From an uncultured bacterium (GTDB lineage: Bacteria > Actinomycetota > Actinomycetes > S36-B12), in contig CAITYI010000192.1 of the NCBI GenBank assembly GCA_903896585.1, positions 1-23,690 on the forward strand: a stretch of 23,690 nucleotides of DNA, written 5' to 3'. The notes under the pieces were generated by a model. The model did not search any database. It was given only the letters and a program-made list of their open reading frames with translations, and was not told where the DNA came from. Positions 7,412 through 16,006 of the stretch are shown one piece after another; the stretch's first letter is position 1, and each line of letters begins with the position of its first letter. Made by a program: the position numbers and the translations under genes.

Positions 7412-8232
7412 AATATTGGCCCAGTTTTCAACATCACCTTCGTGCCAGCCGTTATCTGCATGGCGTTGAGTTCTTGACCCGCTGGAACATGGAGCAATCC
7501 GATTGCCGGCACTGATGTTTGATCCGAGATATCAATCACGCCTTCGAGGACAATAATGAATCGTTCGCGATTGGACACACTTGCCGGAAGTTCAAGCGAC
7601 GTTGTCGCACGCACTAATCGGCTCGCGGCTCCGGTGTTCACGTTGAGGCTCAAAGTGCGCGCCTGCAGGCTTCCGCCATGTGGCCAAGCGTCTTCGGGGA
7701 CCGGGGCCCAAGGAAGTAGACCAGATGGCTGGTGACGAACCCAACCTCGCGGTCCTAAGGCATCTTCTTCGATCGTGTTAACCGGATTGCTACCGGCAAT
7801 TTCATGGGGATGAACAACTCGACTTACCGGCCCACTGCCATCGGTGGGTGAGATTCCCTCCATCATCAAAATCGCTTCAAAGCCATTTTCGGACCACGCA
7901 CAGTGGACGAATCCTGGTGGACGCCAAAAATAATCGCCCGTCTCCATTAAGCCTTCGCCGTCGAGGGTGACCGACCCACCAATGACAAGACATTCCTCAA
8001 CACTGTCGTGATAGGCGCAAGTGAGATCAACGTAACCAGGATCAGCACGAACATGGTCGATCCTTCGAGTAGTCACGGGGTCTTGATACAACTGCCGGAT
8101 GTTGTATTTGCTCATGAGTCCTTCGACACCCTCTGCGGGGCCCAAGTTATTTCTGAACGCGGGTGTCATGGTCTCCAATACCTGAAGTCCATTTACCCAA
8201 GGTGCATCTGTAGTGATTGTGAAGTTTGTCAT
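7408..8232 (-). CDS. Two-domain cupin protein
   Basis: A 274-residue bicupin. The first cupin barrel has HDSVEECLVIGG (about 75-86) and the GDYFWRPPGFVHCAW block (about 99-113), giving His/Glu/His candidates for a metal. The second barrel (about 185-270) has RFIIVLEGVIDIS and LLHVPAGQE but few metal ligands, so it may be structural. Similar domains occur in ChrR-like sensors and in dioxygenases; the reaction is unknown. The ATG at 8232 has GGGAG 5 nt upstream and is preferred to the GTG at 8238. It lies 12 nt after oppF and its stop overlaps the hydrolase start, so it is expressed with the importer and may act on the imported compound. Confidence 0.78.
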   Translation of the reverse strand: MTNFTITTDAPWVNGLQVLETMTPAFRNNLGPAEGVEGLMSKYNIRQLYQDPVTTRRIDHVRADPGYVDLTCAYHDSVEECLVIGGSVTLDGEGLMETGDYFWRPPGFVHCAWSENGFEAILMMEGISPTDGSGPVSRVVHPHEIAGSNPVNTIEEDALGPRGWVRHQPSGLLPWAPVPEDAWPHGGSLQARTLSLNVNTGAASRLVRATTSLELPASVSNRERFIIVLEGVIDISDQTSVPAIGLLHVPAGQELNAMQITAGTKVMLKTGPIL

Positions 8233-8244
8233 TACCACTCCCAG

Positions 8245-9249
8245 TCAGTTGTATTCGATGCCGCTACTTGAACTAGCCAGCAATGCATCTGAGGTTTCAG
8301 CCGCTCGAATGCAAGCGACATCATGGTGCGGTGCAAATGGTTCCAATTCAATTTTCCGGTCGCGACAAGCGTCAATAACCATGGGGCAACGCGGGGCCAG
8401 GACGCAGCCAATCTCTCTAACGTCTGTTGGGCTTCCGATATCGCCGATGAGTCGGAGGCGGGGTAATGACTCATTCGGATCGGTAGATAGCCGAGATGAC
8501 AGCAGCGCTCTGGTGTAAGGGTGACGTGGATCCTTGATGACATCGGTAACCGGGCCCGTCTCAAGAATCTCACCCAGATACATCACTGCAATTCGTTGAC
8601 TCACATATTCAACAGTGGAAATATCATGTGAGATAAACAGGTATGCAAGTCCCAATTCTCGTTGAAGATCGGCTAACAAGGTCAGGATTTGAGCACGTAC
8701 CGAGAGATCAAGTGACGAAGTTGGTTCATCGAGAACAATCAGACTGGGGTTGGTAATAATCGCCCTTGCGATTCCAACCCGCTGCTGCTGTCCACCCGAC
8801 AATTGACCTGGCAATCTTGTCGCTGAATCTGGGCGAAGCCCAACTCGCTCTAGGGTTTCGCGCACTCGAATCTCACGCTCACTGGAATTCATTGCACGGT
8901 TGTGAATAATGAGTGGTTCACTAACTATGTCGCCCACAGACATACGGGGATTCAACGATTCAAAAGGTTCCTGAAAAACCACCTGAAGCCGGGCACGAAC
9001 TTCACGCATTTCTTTAGTATTCAACTTGGTTAAGTCAATGCCCTCAAAGCGCACAGCTCCTTGATCTGGCTCTAGAAGGCGCAAAACCAACCGGCCGAGG
9101 GTTGATTTTCCCGAACCAGATTCACCAATCAAAGCCACGGTTTCGCCAGCATCGATGGAGAGGGAGACATCGTTAACTGCCCGGACGATTCCCTTGCCGC
9201 CGCGGGCATGGAATTGCTTACTGATTCCCTCCAGCTCAAGAAGTGCCAT
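8245..9249 (-). CDS. oppF: Oligopeptide/dipeptide ABC importer, ATPase subunit (OppF/DppF-like)
   Basis: A 334-residue ATPase with Walker A GESGSGKST (42-50), Q-loop FQEP (92-95), signature LSGGQQQR (150-157), Walker B LIVLDEP (170-176) and the H-loop SHD. The C-terminal extension typical of Opp/Dpp ATPases is present, with Cys residues in CVLAPRCP and DAC. It pairs with OppD to drive uptake. The ATG at 9249 has AAGGG upstream and overlaps oppD by 14 nt. An in-frame start at 9345 would overlap oppD much further and is unlikely. Order oppD-oppF is standard. The carried substrate need not be a peptide. Confidence 0.92.
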   Translation of the reverse strand: MALLELEGISKQFHARGGKGIVRAVNDVSLSIDAGETVALIGESGSGKSTLGRLVLRLLEPDQGAVRFEGIDLTKLNTKEMREVRARLQVVFQEPFESLNPRMSVGDIVSEPLIIHNRAMNSSEREIRVRETLERVGLRPDSATRLPGQLSGGQQQRVGIARAIITNPSLIVLDEPTSSLDLSVRAQILTLLADLQRELGLAYLFISHDISTVEYVSQRIAVMYLGEILETGPVTDVIKDPRHPYTRALLSSRLSTDPNESLPRLRLIGDIGSPTDVREIGCVLAPRCPMVIDACRDRKIELEPFAPHHDVACIRAAETSDALLASSSSGIEYN

Positions 9250-10216
9250 GGCCGACCCTTTCGGATAAATGACACGCAACAAGATGATCTGGCGCGATTT
9301 CCCTAAGGTTTGGGCTGACCGAGCATGCCGCAAACTCGTAATCACAGCGCGGCTTAAATGAACATTCAGTTGGAATCACTCGTAAATCTGGAACCGACCC
9401 TCGCAAGCGGGTGAGTTCGTGACCCGGGCGAGGAATGGCACCAAGCAGGGCCGACGTATACGGGTGAGCAGGATCGCCAAAAACTGTTTCCACCGATCCT
9501 GCCTCGACCACCTTGCCTGCATACATCACAACTACCCGATGACAGTACTGCGCAATAACTCCTAAATCGTGGGTGACCAAAAGAATGCCACGCGTTGAGT
9601 CCACAACTCGATCCCGAATGAGATCCAATATTTGCCGCTGAACTGTGACGTCTAGGCCGGTGGTTGGTTCATCAGCGATAATCAATTCCGGTTCCAACAA
9701 CATGGCCATTGCAATAACAACACGCTGAGCCATGCCTCCACTGAGCTGATGGGCATACCCGTCCAAGACCCGATCAGGACCGGCAATTCCCACATTGGCC
9801 AACATGGTGCGAGCGCGTTCCCTGGCTATTTTTTGAGAGGCTGGTTCACCATGTGCGCGGAGAATATTTCGAAACTGCACCTCGATGGAATAAATGGGAT
9901 TCAGTGAGCCAAAGGGGTTTTGAGCCACGTAACCCACCGATGCACCACGTACCCGACGCAGTTGCTTGTTTTTCATGGCTAGCAGATCTCCGTGACCTGC
10001 AAGCTCAGCCTCGCCACCCGTGACTTGACCGGGAGGTTGAAGCAATCCCAAAATCCCTTTGACCGCAGTTGATTTGCCACATCCTGATTCACCAACGATT
10101 CCAACAATCTCTCCTGCATTGACGCGCAGATTGACACCATTAACCGCGTGCACCGTGCTCTTATGTCCAACAAACTCAACACTCAAATCCCGCACACTCA
10201 ACAATGTCTGGGTCAT
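9236..10216 (-). CDS. oppD: Oligopeptide/dipeptide ABC importer, ATPase subunit (OppD/DppD-like)
   Basis: A 326-residue ATPase with Walker A GESGCGKST (42-50), Q-loop AQNP, signature LSGGMAQR (about 157-164), Walker B LIIADEP and an H-loop THD. The C-terminal tail has the Cys pattern C-x5-C-x6-C and a final AC (CSFKPRC...AAC...VAC). This Opp/Dpp-specific region has been linked to an iron-sulfur cluster in some DppD proteins, which is general knowledge and not shown here. The ATG overlaps the oppC stop (ATGA). Confidence 0.92.
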   Translation of the reverse strand: MTQTLLSVRDLSVEFVGHKSTVHAVNGVNLRVNAGEIVGIVGESGCGKSTAVKGILGLLQPPGQVTGGEAELAGHGDLLAMKNKQLRRVRGASVGYVAQNPFGSLNPIYSIEVQFRNILRAHGEPASQKIARERARTMLANVGIAGPDRVLDGYAHQLSGGMAQRVVIAMAMLLEPELIIADEPTTGLDVTVQRQILDLIRDRVVDSTRGILLVTHDLGVIAQYCHRVVVMYAGKVVEAGSVETVFGDPAHPYTSALLGAIPRPGHELTRLRGSVPDLRVIPTECSFKPRCDYEFAACSVSPNLREIAPDHLVACHLSERVGHGTS

Positions 10217-11085
10217 CGGGTGGTCCTGGTATTAAAATCTGAGATTGCATCTGACAACTGGTTAAGGATCCACACACAAATCAAGACAAAAAGACCAGGG
10301 AATAAGGCGATCCACCATTCCCCACTAATCATGTTCGAAGATCCGGATCGGATCATGGATCCCCAACTGGGTGTGGGTGGCGCCACTCCAATACCGAGAA
10401 ACGAAAGCGTGGCAATAACGACAATGGCGTTGGCCATGGTCAACGTGGTTTGAGCAGTGATTATCCCCATAACGTTTGGCAATACGTGTTTGCGCAACGT
10501 TCTCGGCAACGGCACGCCCATTGCTGTTGTTGCCTCCATAAAGCGCGCCTCACGCAGTGACAGCACTTCACTGCGGATCAATCGCATGTAACGCGGAATG
10601 TTGATGAGTGCGATCGCAACCACCACCATGTACAACTTATTGCCGGACAAACTCACAAGCACCAGTGCGAGAATTAGTAGTGGAAAGGCCTGAAAAGCGT
10701 CCATTCCACGAACGAGGTTGTCGCTCCAACGTCTTTTCACACTAGTGGCCAAACCCAGCGGGACTCCAATAGCCAGCGAAAGTAACGTTCCGGCCAGTGC
10801 CAATGACAGATCCACCCATGCGGCCGCAATTGTTCGTGAGAAAACATCTGCACCAGTGATGTCTGTGCCAAACCAGTGATCGGCACTCGGTGGAGAGATT
10901 CCCACTTCCGGGTTAGGGAGTTCGGGATCGTATGGCAAGGGAGCAAATAAGCTGGCGAGAATAAGTACCACGATAAAAAATGCACCCCCCACAGCTATCG
11001 GATGCATCTGCACAAAATCCCGGAACTGACCGGTGGGCTTTGCTGCCTTTGTCCGCTCAGAGTCGTTCGGTGGACTAGTTGCCAT
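10213..11085 (-). CDS. oppC: Oligopeptide/dipeptide ABC importer, permease (OppC/DppC-like)
   Basis: A 290-residue inner-membrane permease. A short cytoplasmic N-terminus is followed by a membrane helix (about 30-50), an extracytoplasmic loop with HWFGTDITGADVFSR typical of OppC/DppC, then five further hydrophobic segments. The ATPase-docking EAA loop is visible as FMEATTAMGVPLPRT. It forms the channel with OppB. The ATG at 11085 has AAGGA 6 nt upstream and overlaps oppB by 11 nt. The longer frame from 11115 is less likely. Confidence 0.92.
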   Translation of the reverse strand: MATSPPNDSERTKAAKPTGQFRDFVQMHPIAVGGAFFIVVLILASLFAPLPYDPELPNPEVGISPPSADHWFGTDITGADVFSRTIAAAWVDLSLALAGTLLSLAIGVPLGLATSVKRRWSDNLVRGMDAFQAFPLLILALVLVSLSGNKLYMVVVAIALINIPRYMRLIRSEVLSLREARFMEATTAMGVPLPRTLRKHVLPNVMGIITAQTTLTMANAIVVIATLSFLGIGVAPPTPSWGSMIRSGSSNMISGEWWIALFPGLFVLICVWILNQLSDAISDFNTRTTR

Positions 11086-12148
11086 AACTAATCCTTGGGT
11101 CAAGCCAAGCCACAACGATGTCCAGCAATGTATAAATGAGAAGCGTAATCACACCGGCAACGAGTACGAATCCTTGAATGACTGGAATATCTAGCCGCAA
11201 AATACCGTCCAGCGCCCACTGACCCATGCCATTCCAACTGAAAATCGTTTCAACAACTGCAGCTCCACCAAAAAGGGATGCAAAAATTATGCCAGCATAA
11301 GTGAGAATGCTCGAGCGAATTTGTACCAAGGCATATCGAAGGGTCCGCCACTCTGACAGTCCACTTGCCCTAGCGAATTGAACCTGTTGAGACTGCATTG
11401 CTTCCGCCAATGCGGACCTGGTTATTTTGGCAAAGTAGCCGGCGTACACAAGCCCAAGAGTGATCACAGGAAGAACCAAATGTGCAAGTGCATTTTGAAA
11501 TGCCTCTCGATCACCAGCAATCAGTGCATCAATAGGCACAAATCCGGTCACTTGATCTGGTGGAAGAATCAAAATATCTAGTTGACCAGATGGCGCTGGT
11601 GCAAGCCCCAAATAAAAAAAGAAAATCAATATAAGTAATAGGGCAAAAAAGAAATCTGGTATTGCTTGAAATGCGCTCGAGGCCCCCCGAGATACGGATT
11701 CAGGCCAGCGGCCCCGGAAATATCCGCCCACCGTGCCTAGAAGAACGCCAATCACAATTGCCACACCGACGCTGAGCAGCACAAGTTCCAAGGTAGATGG
11801 GAGCCTATTCGCAATTTCAGTTATTACCGGCTGCTTAGAAAAATACGAGGTGCCCAAATCTCCCGTGAATATTCCGGACAGATACGCAAAGTAGCGTTGT
11901 GGTATCGGTTGATCAAGGCCCAATTCTGCGCGGATGTTGTCAACTTGTTCCGCAGTCGCCAAACTGCCAGCAATCACACGTGCAGGATCGCCAGGAGATA
12001 AGGCAATGAGAAGAAAAGATATTGAGAGTACTGCAAAAATTGCAACGGCAAAAAAAGCAAGTCGTTTTGCAATCAAAATTGCCAGTCGGACATGTCGATT
12101 CCGCCCACCCTTTCGGGTGGGCGGAATCGATAATGCCGTGTCGGTCAA
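11075..12148 (-). CDS. oppB: Oligopeptide/dipeptide ABC importer, permease (OppB/DppB-like)
   Basis: A 357-residue permease with six or so hydrophobic helices, the family loop SPGDPAR (52-58), LGLDQPIPQRYFAYL and a degenerate EAA loop (RASGLSEWRTL). The start is a TTG at 12148, 3 nt after the oppA stop, with AGGGG 7 nt upstream. The first 20 residues extend beyond the usual OppB start. Their DNA is almost entirely a 36-bp perfect hairpin (12095-12130), so they may be an accident of that element or translation may begin later. No better start with a ribosome site was found. Confidence 0.88.
   Translation of the reverse strand: MTDTALSIPPTRKGGRNRHVRLAILIAKRLAFFAVAIFAVLSISFLLIALSPGDPARVIAGSLATAEQVDNIRAELGLDQPIPQRYFAYLSGIFTGDLGTSYFSKQPVITEIANRLPSTLELVLLSVGVAIVIGVLLGTVGGYFRGRWPESVSRGASSAFQAIPDFFFALLLILIFFFYLGLAPAPSGQLDILILPPDQVTGFVPIDALIAGDREAFQNALAHLVLPVITLGLVYAGYFAKITRSALAEAMQSQQVQFARASGLSEWRTLRYALVQIRSSILTYAGIIFASLFGGAAVVETIFSWNGMGQWALDGILRLDIPVIQGFVLVAGVITLLIYTLLDIVVAWLDPRISYGN
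12095..12130 (-). promoter_or_regulatory. Perfect 16-bp stem with GAAA tetraloop at the oppA/oppB junction
   Basis: TCGATTCCGCCCACCC and its exact complement flank four bases. In the operon transcript (minus strand) the loop reads GAAA, a stable GNRA tetraloop. The hairpin begins 18 nt inside the oppB frame. Position after the binding-protein gene suggests mRNA stabilisation or reduced downstream expression, as at malE-malF. No U-run follows, so simple termination is less likely. Confidence 0.7.
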
Positions 12149-12151
12149 GAA

Positions 12152-13816
12152 CTAACCCCTGAACAACTCACCGATAAGGGTCGCACCATGTGGGTACAGG
12201 TTGTAACCATCGATGTCATTCAGAGCTGACGCGATATCTGAAGCTTCGGTCAGGTAGACCGCTGGGACCAGATCCTGAACCATGTTCTGAGCTGCTGCAA
12301 TTGCAGCATCACGCTCAGCACCTGGATCGGTGCTCACGATTGTCTTGACGTAGCCGTCAAACTCTTCGTTTGCGAATCCAGTGTTGTTAAGGAAGGAAGT
12401 TGATCCCAGGTAGAGGTTAAAGATGTAGCCAGAGTCAGCCACAGCGGGACGCTCCGTGTACAACCAAGACTGCAGTGATTTTTCACCCACAGCCTTCTCG
12501 AAGTCGGCCTCTGAAGCGATCGGGTTCAACGTGGCGTTGATTCCGGCCGCCTGAAGGTCAGCCACAAGGAGTCGACCAAGATCTTCCGCGAATGGACCAG
12601 GGCGGCCATTGTTGGTGGTGATCTGCAGTGTCATTCCCTCAGCCCCTGCTTCCGCAAGCAGAGCTTTAGCCTGCTCCAAGTCGTAGGAGTTTGGACGACT
12701 ACTTGCTGGGAAATTCATTGCCGAAGGCAAGCCGTCTGGAGCCGCGTCTGCATAGCCGGCATAGATCGTGTTCAAGAATGCATCACGATTGATGGCCAAG
12801 CTAATTGCCTTGCGAACTCGTGGGTCCGCCAACTGGGGATCCTTTGTGTTCAACGACAATGTGTGACGGTTTACGTCTGGACGCAATAGCACCTTGGCGT
12901 TATCGCTTTCAGCAATTTGTGCCAGTTTGTCAAACGGAGTGTCAGTGATGAGATCAACTTCGCTTGCAAGTAGGAGCTGTGTGCGGTTTGCGCCTTCAGG
13001 AACCATGCGAACAACGGCATTTTGGAAGAACACTGGGTCTCCAAAATAACCTTCCATTGCTGCGTAGCGGATTTCCTGACCTGGGTTGATGCTTTCCACT
13101 ACGTATGGACCGTAGCTTGCAGTGTTGGTAGCAAGCCATTCAGATGCCCAAGGATCTTCCGCGGTAGCGTTTTCTTGCGCCTTAACCGCGTCAAGAATGC
13201 ACATGGTTGGGTGAGTAAGAACCGCAATGGCCACGGCACTTGGCTCTGTCAGGTTCATCTTGAAGGTGAGGTCGTCAATCACTTCAATTGAGTTTTCTTG
13301 ATTGATATTGGCAATCGGCATCAGGATGCCTGACACAATTGGGCTGCCCCCGATCATGCGCTCAAAGGACCACTTCACGTCATTCGAGGTGAGTGGATTA
13401 CCCCATGAACTTGTCACACCCTCGCGAAGTTTGAACGTGTAGGAGGTACCTGCAGCGTCGGCTTCCCAGCTCTCCGCCAAGTTGCCAGCTACATCGTCTG
13501 GAAGGAAGGTTTTGTCTTCGGCTGCCACGGCTCCGTCATATTCCACAAGAGTGGTGCAGTACTGAGCCATGTTGTATACATCAGCCAGACCCGTGAAGAC
13601 GCTCGGATCCAATTGGCTGGCAACGTTGCCCCAAGCCATGGTTATGGTGGTCGATTGACCACCGTCTTCTGTGGCAACTTCTTCAGTAGCTTCCGCGGTG
13701 GCGGAAGCTTCGGCCGATGTTTCAGCGGAATCGGTGGATCCACCGCCGCAGCCGGCCAGCAATAAGGAGGACGCGACCGCAAGGGTCACGACTCCGCTGA
13801 TGCGCCTAACTCTCAT
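12152..13816 (-). CDS. oppA: Extracellular solute-binding lipoprotein, family 5 (OppA/DppA-like)
   Basis: A 554-residue substrate-binding lipoprotein of normal family length. Basic residues (MRVRR), a hydrophobic stretch and lipobox LLLAGC place the lipidated Cys at 23. An Ala/Glu/Thr-rich linker (about 24-55) tethers it to the membrane. The mature part begins TITMAWGNVASQLDPSV and carries family-5 hallmarks such as LAESWEAD, YTFKLREGV, DVKWSFERM and VRKAISLAINRDAF. These proteins bind peptides, but also nickel, glycosides and other organics. The ATG has GGAG 8 nt upstream. First gene of the seven-gene operon, with a 5' leader hairpin at 13832-13854. Confidence 0.93.
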   Translation of the reverse strand: MRVRRISGVVTLAVASSLLLAGCGGGSTDSAETSAEASATAEATEEVATEDGGQSTTITMAWGNVASQLDPSVFTGLADVYNMAQYCTTLVEYDGAVAAEDKTFLPDDVAGNLAESWEADAAGTSYTFKLREGVTSSWGNPLTSNDVKWSFERMIGGSPIVSGILMPIANINQENSIEVIDDLTFKMNLTEPSAVAIAVLTHPTMCILDAVKAQENATAEDPWASEWLATNTASYGPYVVESINPGQEIRYAAMEGYFGDPVFFQNAVVRMVPEGANRTQLLLASEVDLITDTPFDKLAQIAESDNAKVLLRPDVNRHTLSLNTKDPQLADPRVRKAISLAINRDAFLNTIYAGYADAAPDGLPSAMNFPASSRPNSYDLEQAKALLAEAGAEGMTLQITTNNGRPGPFAEDLGRLLVADLQAAGINATLNPIASEADFEKAVGEKSLQSWLYTERPAVADSGYIFNLYLGSTSFLNNTGFANEEFDGYVKTIVSTDPGAERDAAIAAAQNMVQDLVPAVYLTEASDIASALNDIDGYNLYPHGATLIGELFRG

Positions 13817-13831
13817 AGTGCTTACTCCATT

Positions 13832-13854
13832 CTTCCGGCGGTGTTCCGCCGAAG
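13832..13854 (-). promoter_or_regulatory. Short hairpin in the oppA leader
   Basis: CTTCCGGCGG and CCGCCGAAG pair around TGTT with one bulged base, ending 4 nt from the oppA Shine-Dalgarno GGAG (13828-13825). It could affect translation or stability. A 13-bp palindrome, CACCCCAGGGGTG, lies at 13869-13881. Confidence 0.35.
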
Positions 13855-13889
13855 TATGCGATCTCGATCACCCCAGGGGTGCTGATTGC

Positions 13890-13929
13890 CATAGTCTGAT
13901 CTCTTCGAAGGTGAATTACTCAGACATTT
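13890..13929. promoter_or_regulatory. Two degenerate operator-like sites upstream of oppA
   Basis: CATAGTCTGATCTCT (13890-13904) contains the exact core GTCTGAT. ATTACTCAGACATTT (13915-13929) matches the right half TCAGAC-N-TTT of the consensus. They start 25 bp apart. A further GTCAGA is at 13964. They may allow the regulator to control the importer, but are weaker than the copies elsewhere. Confidence 0.35.
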
Positions 13930-13955
13930 ACATATCGTTTCCGAAACGTTAGTAA
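13927..13955 (+). promoter_or_regulatory. Candidate gntR promoter with a palindrome in its spacer
   Basis: TTTACA (13927-13932), a 17-bp spacer and TAGTAA (13950-13955) read toward gntR. The spacer contains the exact palindrome CGTTTCCGAAACG (13936-13948), well placed for autoregulation or a second regulator. The -10 match is only moderate. Confidence 0.4.
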
Positions 13956-14072
13956 CTTTTCGGGTCAGAAACAACCGAATTAGCAAATTTCACCCAGTTT
14001 TCTCCCTTATCCAACGGAACCTGTAGCGTGATCCCAGATCCCCGGCTCACGGGTACTCACTCGGGAGGAAAT

Positions 14073-14849
14073 GTGGCACCCAAGTCACCGATGGCGCTCA
14101 ATGATGCCGTGGTTAACCAAAGTGGGCGGTCTTCATTAGCCGTTAGTCGAATCCAACCCGCCTACGCCCAAGTCGCCAGCCAGTTAAGGGAATTAATCGT
14201 CACCGGGCAGGTCCAAACAGGTGATCATTTGCCGAATGAAGCCGAGTTGGCGACAATCTTCGGCGTCAGCCGAAGCACCATTCGCGAAGCAATCCGCTCT
14301 CTGGCTGCTCAAAGCTTGGTGTACACCAGTCGTGGAGTGTCCGGTGGAACGTTCGTTGCCGAACTGGATGCAGACACCGTCAGTGAATATTTACGCACGA
14401 GCCTAGGTCTTATGAGTGGTTCTGCGGGTGTATCGGTCGCAGAGTTGCTTGAAACTCGCGCCGCCCTCGAAGTTCCCGCTTCTCGATTCGCCGCAATACG
14501 TAGGACAGATAGCGCCCTCGAGGAGTTGCGCCAAAACACCAAAATAAACCATGTTGAAGACGAAGCGATCAGATATACCAAGAACTCACGTTTTCACGAG
14601 TTGATCATGGAAGCTTCAGGCAACCGGCTCATCGGGCTCGTTGCCTCACCTGTCTTTGACGTACTTAAATCTAGGTTTCGACGTGACGATGTGGAAAAAA
14701 GCTATTGGACTCAGATTGACGAAGACCACCGTGAAATCTTGAGCTACATTGAAGCTAGAGATCCAGACGGAGCTGAAGCTTCAATGCGCGCGCATTTAAA
14801 AACCATTGAATCAACTTATGAATCTATAGACGTTACCGCGCATCAGTAA
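14073..14849 (+). CDS. GntR-family transcriptional regulator, FadR/FCD subfamily
   Basis: A winged-helix N-terminal domain has LRELIVTGQVQTGDHLPNE, the recognition region FGVSRSTIREAIRSL and the wing RGVSGGTFV. A helical FCD domain follows, with three candidate metal-binding His: FHELIMEASGN, DEDHREIL and MRAHL. Such proteins usually repress catabolic or transport genes until an organic acid or acyl-CoA binds. I chose the GTG at 14073 because GGGAGG lies 4 nt upstream. A GTG at 14028 and an ATG at 14091 are also in frame. It is divergent from the opp operon and overlaps the convergent dehydrogenase by 7 bp. It is the obvious candidate reader of the palindromes in this window. Confidence 0.9.
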   Translation: MAPKSPMALNDAVVNQSGRSSLAVSRIQPAYAQVASQLRELIVTGQVQTGDHLPNEAELATIFGVSRSTIREAIRSLAAQSLVYTSRGVSGGTFVAELDADTVSEYLRTSLGLMSGSAGVSVAELLETRAALEVPASRFAAIRRTDSALEELRQNTKINHVEDEAIRYTKNSRFHELIMEASGNRLIGLVASPVFDVLKSRFRRDDVEKSYWTQIDEDHREILSYIEARDPDGAEASMRAHLKTIESTYESIDVTAHQ

Positions 14850-16006
14850 CTACGGGGCATCCCGAGACTCTGCGCAACAATACCTCGAACAAGGTCGTTA
14901 TTTACTGGACTGAATAACTGAAGACGCGCATCCCGCAGATACCTCTGCATTGGGGATTCCTCAGCAATTCCCATCGCTCCCATTGCCCTTGCCGCCCGAT
15001 CAACTAACCGGTTAACACACTCTGCCGCTACCAGTTTTGCCATGGCGGACTCTTGGCTGGCTGGCAGTCCCCTATCGATCAAACGGGCAGCGTATTCCAC
15101 CAACAGTGATGCTGCAGTTAGCTCTGCTGCCGATTCTGCGAGAGGATGCTGCACAGCTTGGAATCGGCCAATTGGGCCACCGAATGCATCACGCTCATTC
15201 ACGTAGCGCAGCACCAGATCCAAGGCCCCATGTCCTATTCCAAGACTGATAGCTGCGGATAGAACTCTTTCAACATCCAGAGTCCCACGAAGTGCATGCA
15301 ATCCCCGACCCCGCTCTCCAACAACGGAATCAGCGGGAGCAAGCGCATCGGTAAAGAAGACTTCACACGTACCAGCAGCCCGCATTATTGAAAGGTTAAC
15401 TTTGTTTGTTTCCACCCCTGGCTGATTTTTAGGGATAATCAAAAGAGTGAGACCTGATGCACGACTTCGGCCAGACTCAGGCTCATCGGTTCGCACCAAA
15501 GTGAAAATCAAATCAGATTCATTGGCTAATGAGATCCACAATTTCTGGCCATTCACCCGCCACATTCCCTGTTCTAATGTCGCCTGAGTTCGCAGTGAAA
15601 GAAGATCAGATCCGCCACCAGGCTCGCTCAACGCGTATGAATAGATTCGTTCACCGGACGCCAATCCCTCAATGAGATTTGTGTGTTGACCACTATCGAT
15701 AATGGTTCGCCCGACCATTCCGCACAAAACATAATCAACGGCCATGGACGGCAAAATGCGCGCCAACTCCCTAGTAACAATTGTGGATTCAGCAACACCA
15801 CCACCGCTCCCACCATGTTCCTCTGGCATACCTAAACCCAACATGCCGTTTTCACCCAAGGTCTTCCATACATCACGCAGGAATAATCGCTCGCGGTCGG
15901 CTTGTGCGGCTCGCTCTTCGGGAAGATGGCGGCTCAGTAGACCCTGGATGCTCTCCGTTAACGCGCGCTCATGATCCTCACGAAAAGCGTGCAAGATCTC
16001 AACCAT
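14843..16006 (-). CDS. Acyl-CoA dehydrogenase family protein
   Basis: A 387-residue flavoprotein paralogous to the one at 369-1541. It has MPEEHGGSGGG (60-70), the motif LSEPGGGSD (126-134), LWISLANESD (156-165), the helix-G LDVERV with Glu246 as likely base, FGGPIGRFQAVQHPLAE (275-291) and the ending LGMPRSY. Like its paralogue it lacks the MCAD-type C-terminal Glu (SPVNND). The ATG at 16006 overlaps the amidase stop (TGATG) and has GGAGGA 5 nt upstream. The longer frame from 16048 lies inside the amidase and is rejected. Coupling to an amidase suggests it acts on the acid released by that enzyme after CoA activation, which is inference. Confidence 0.9.
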   Translation of the reverse strand: MVEILHAFREDHERALTESIQGLLSRHLPEERAAQADRERLFLRDVWKTLGENGMLGLGMPEEHGGSGGGVAESTIVTRELARILPSMAVDYVLCGMVGRTIIDSGQHTNLIEGLASGERIYSYALSEPGGGSDLLSLRTQATLEQGMWRVNGQKLWISLANESDLIFTLVRTDEPESGRSRASGLTLLIIPKNQPGVETNKVNLSIMRAAGTCEVFFTDALAPADSVVGERGRGLHALRGTLDVERVLSAAISLGIGHGALDLVLRYVNERDAFGGPIGRFQAVQHPLAESAAELTAASLLVEYAARLIDRGLPASQESAMAKLVAAECVNRLVDRAARAMGAMGIAEESPMQRYLRDARLQLFSPVNNDLVRGIVAQSLGMPRSY

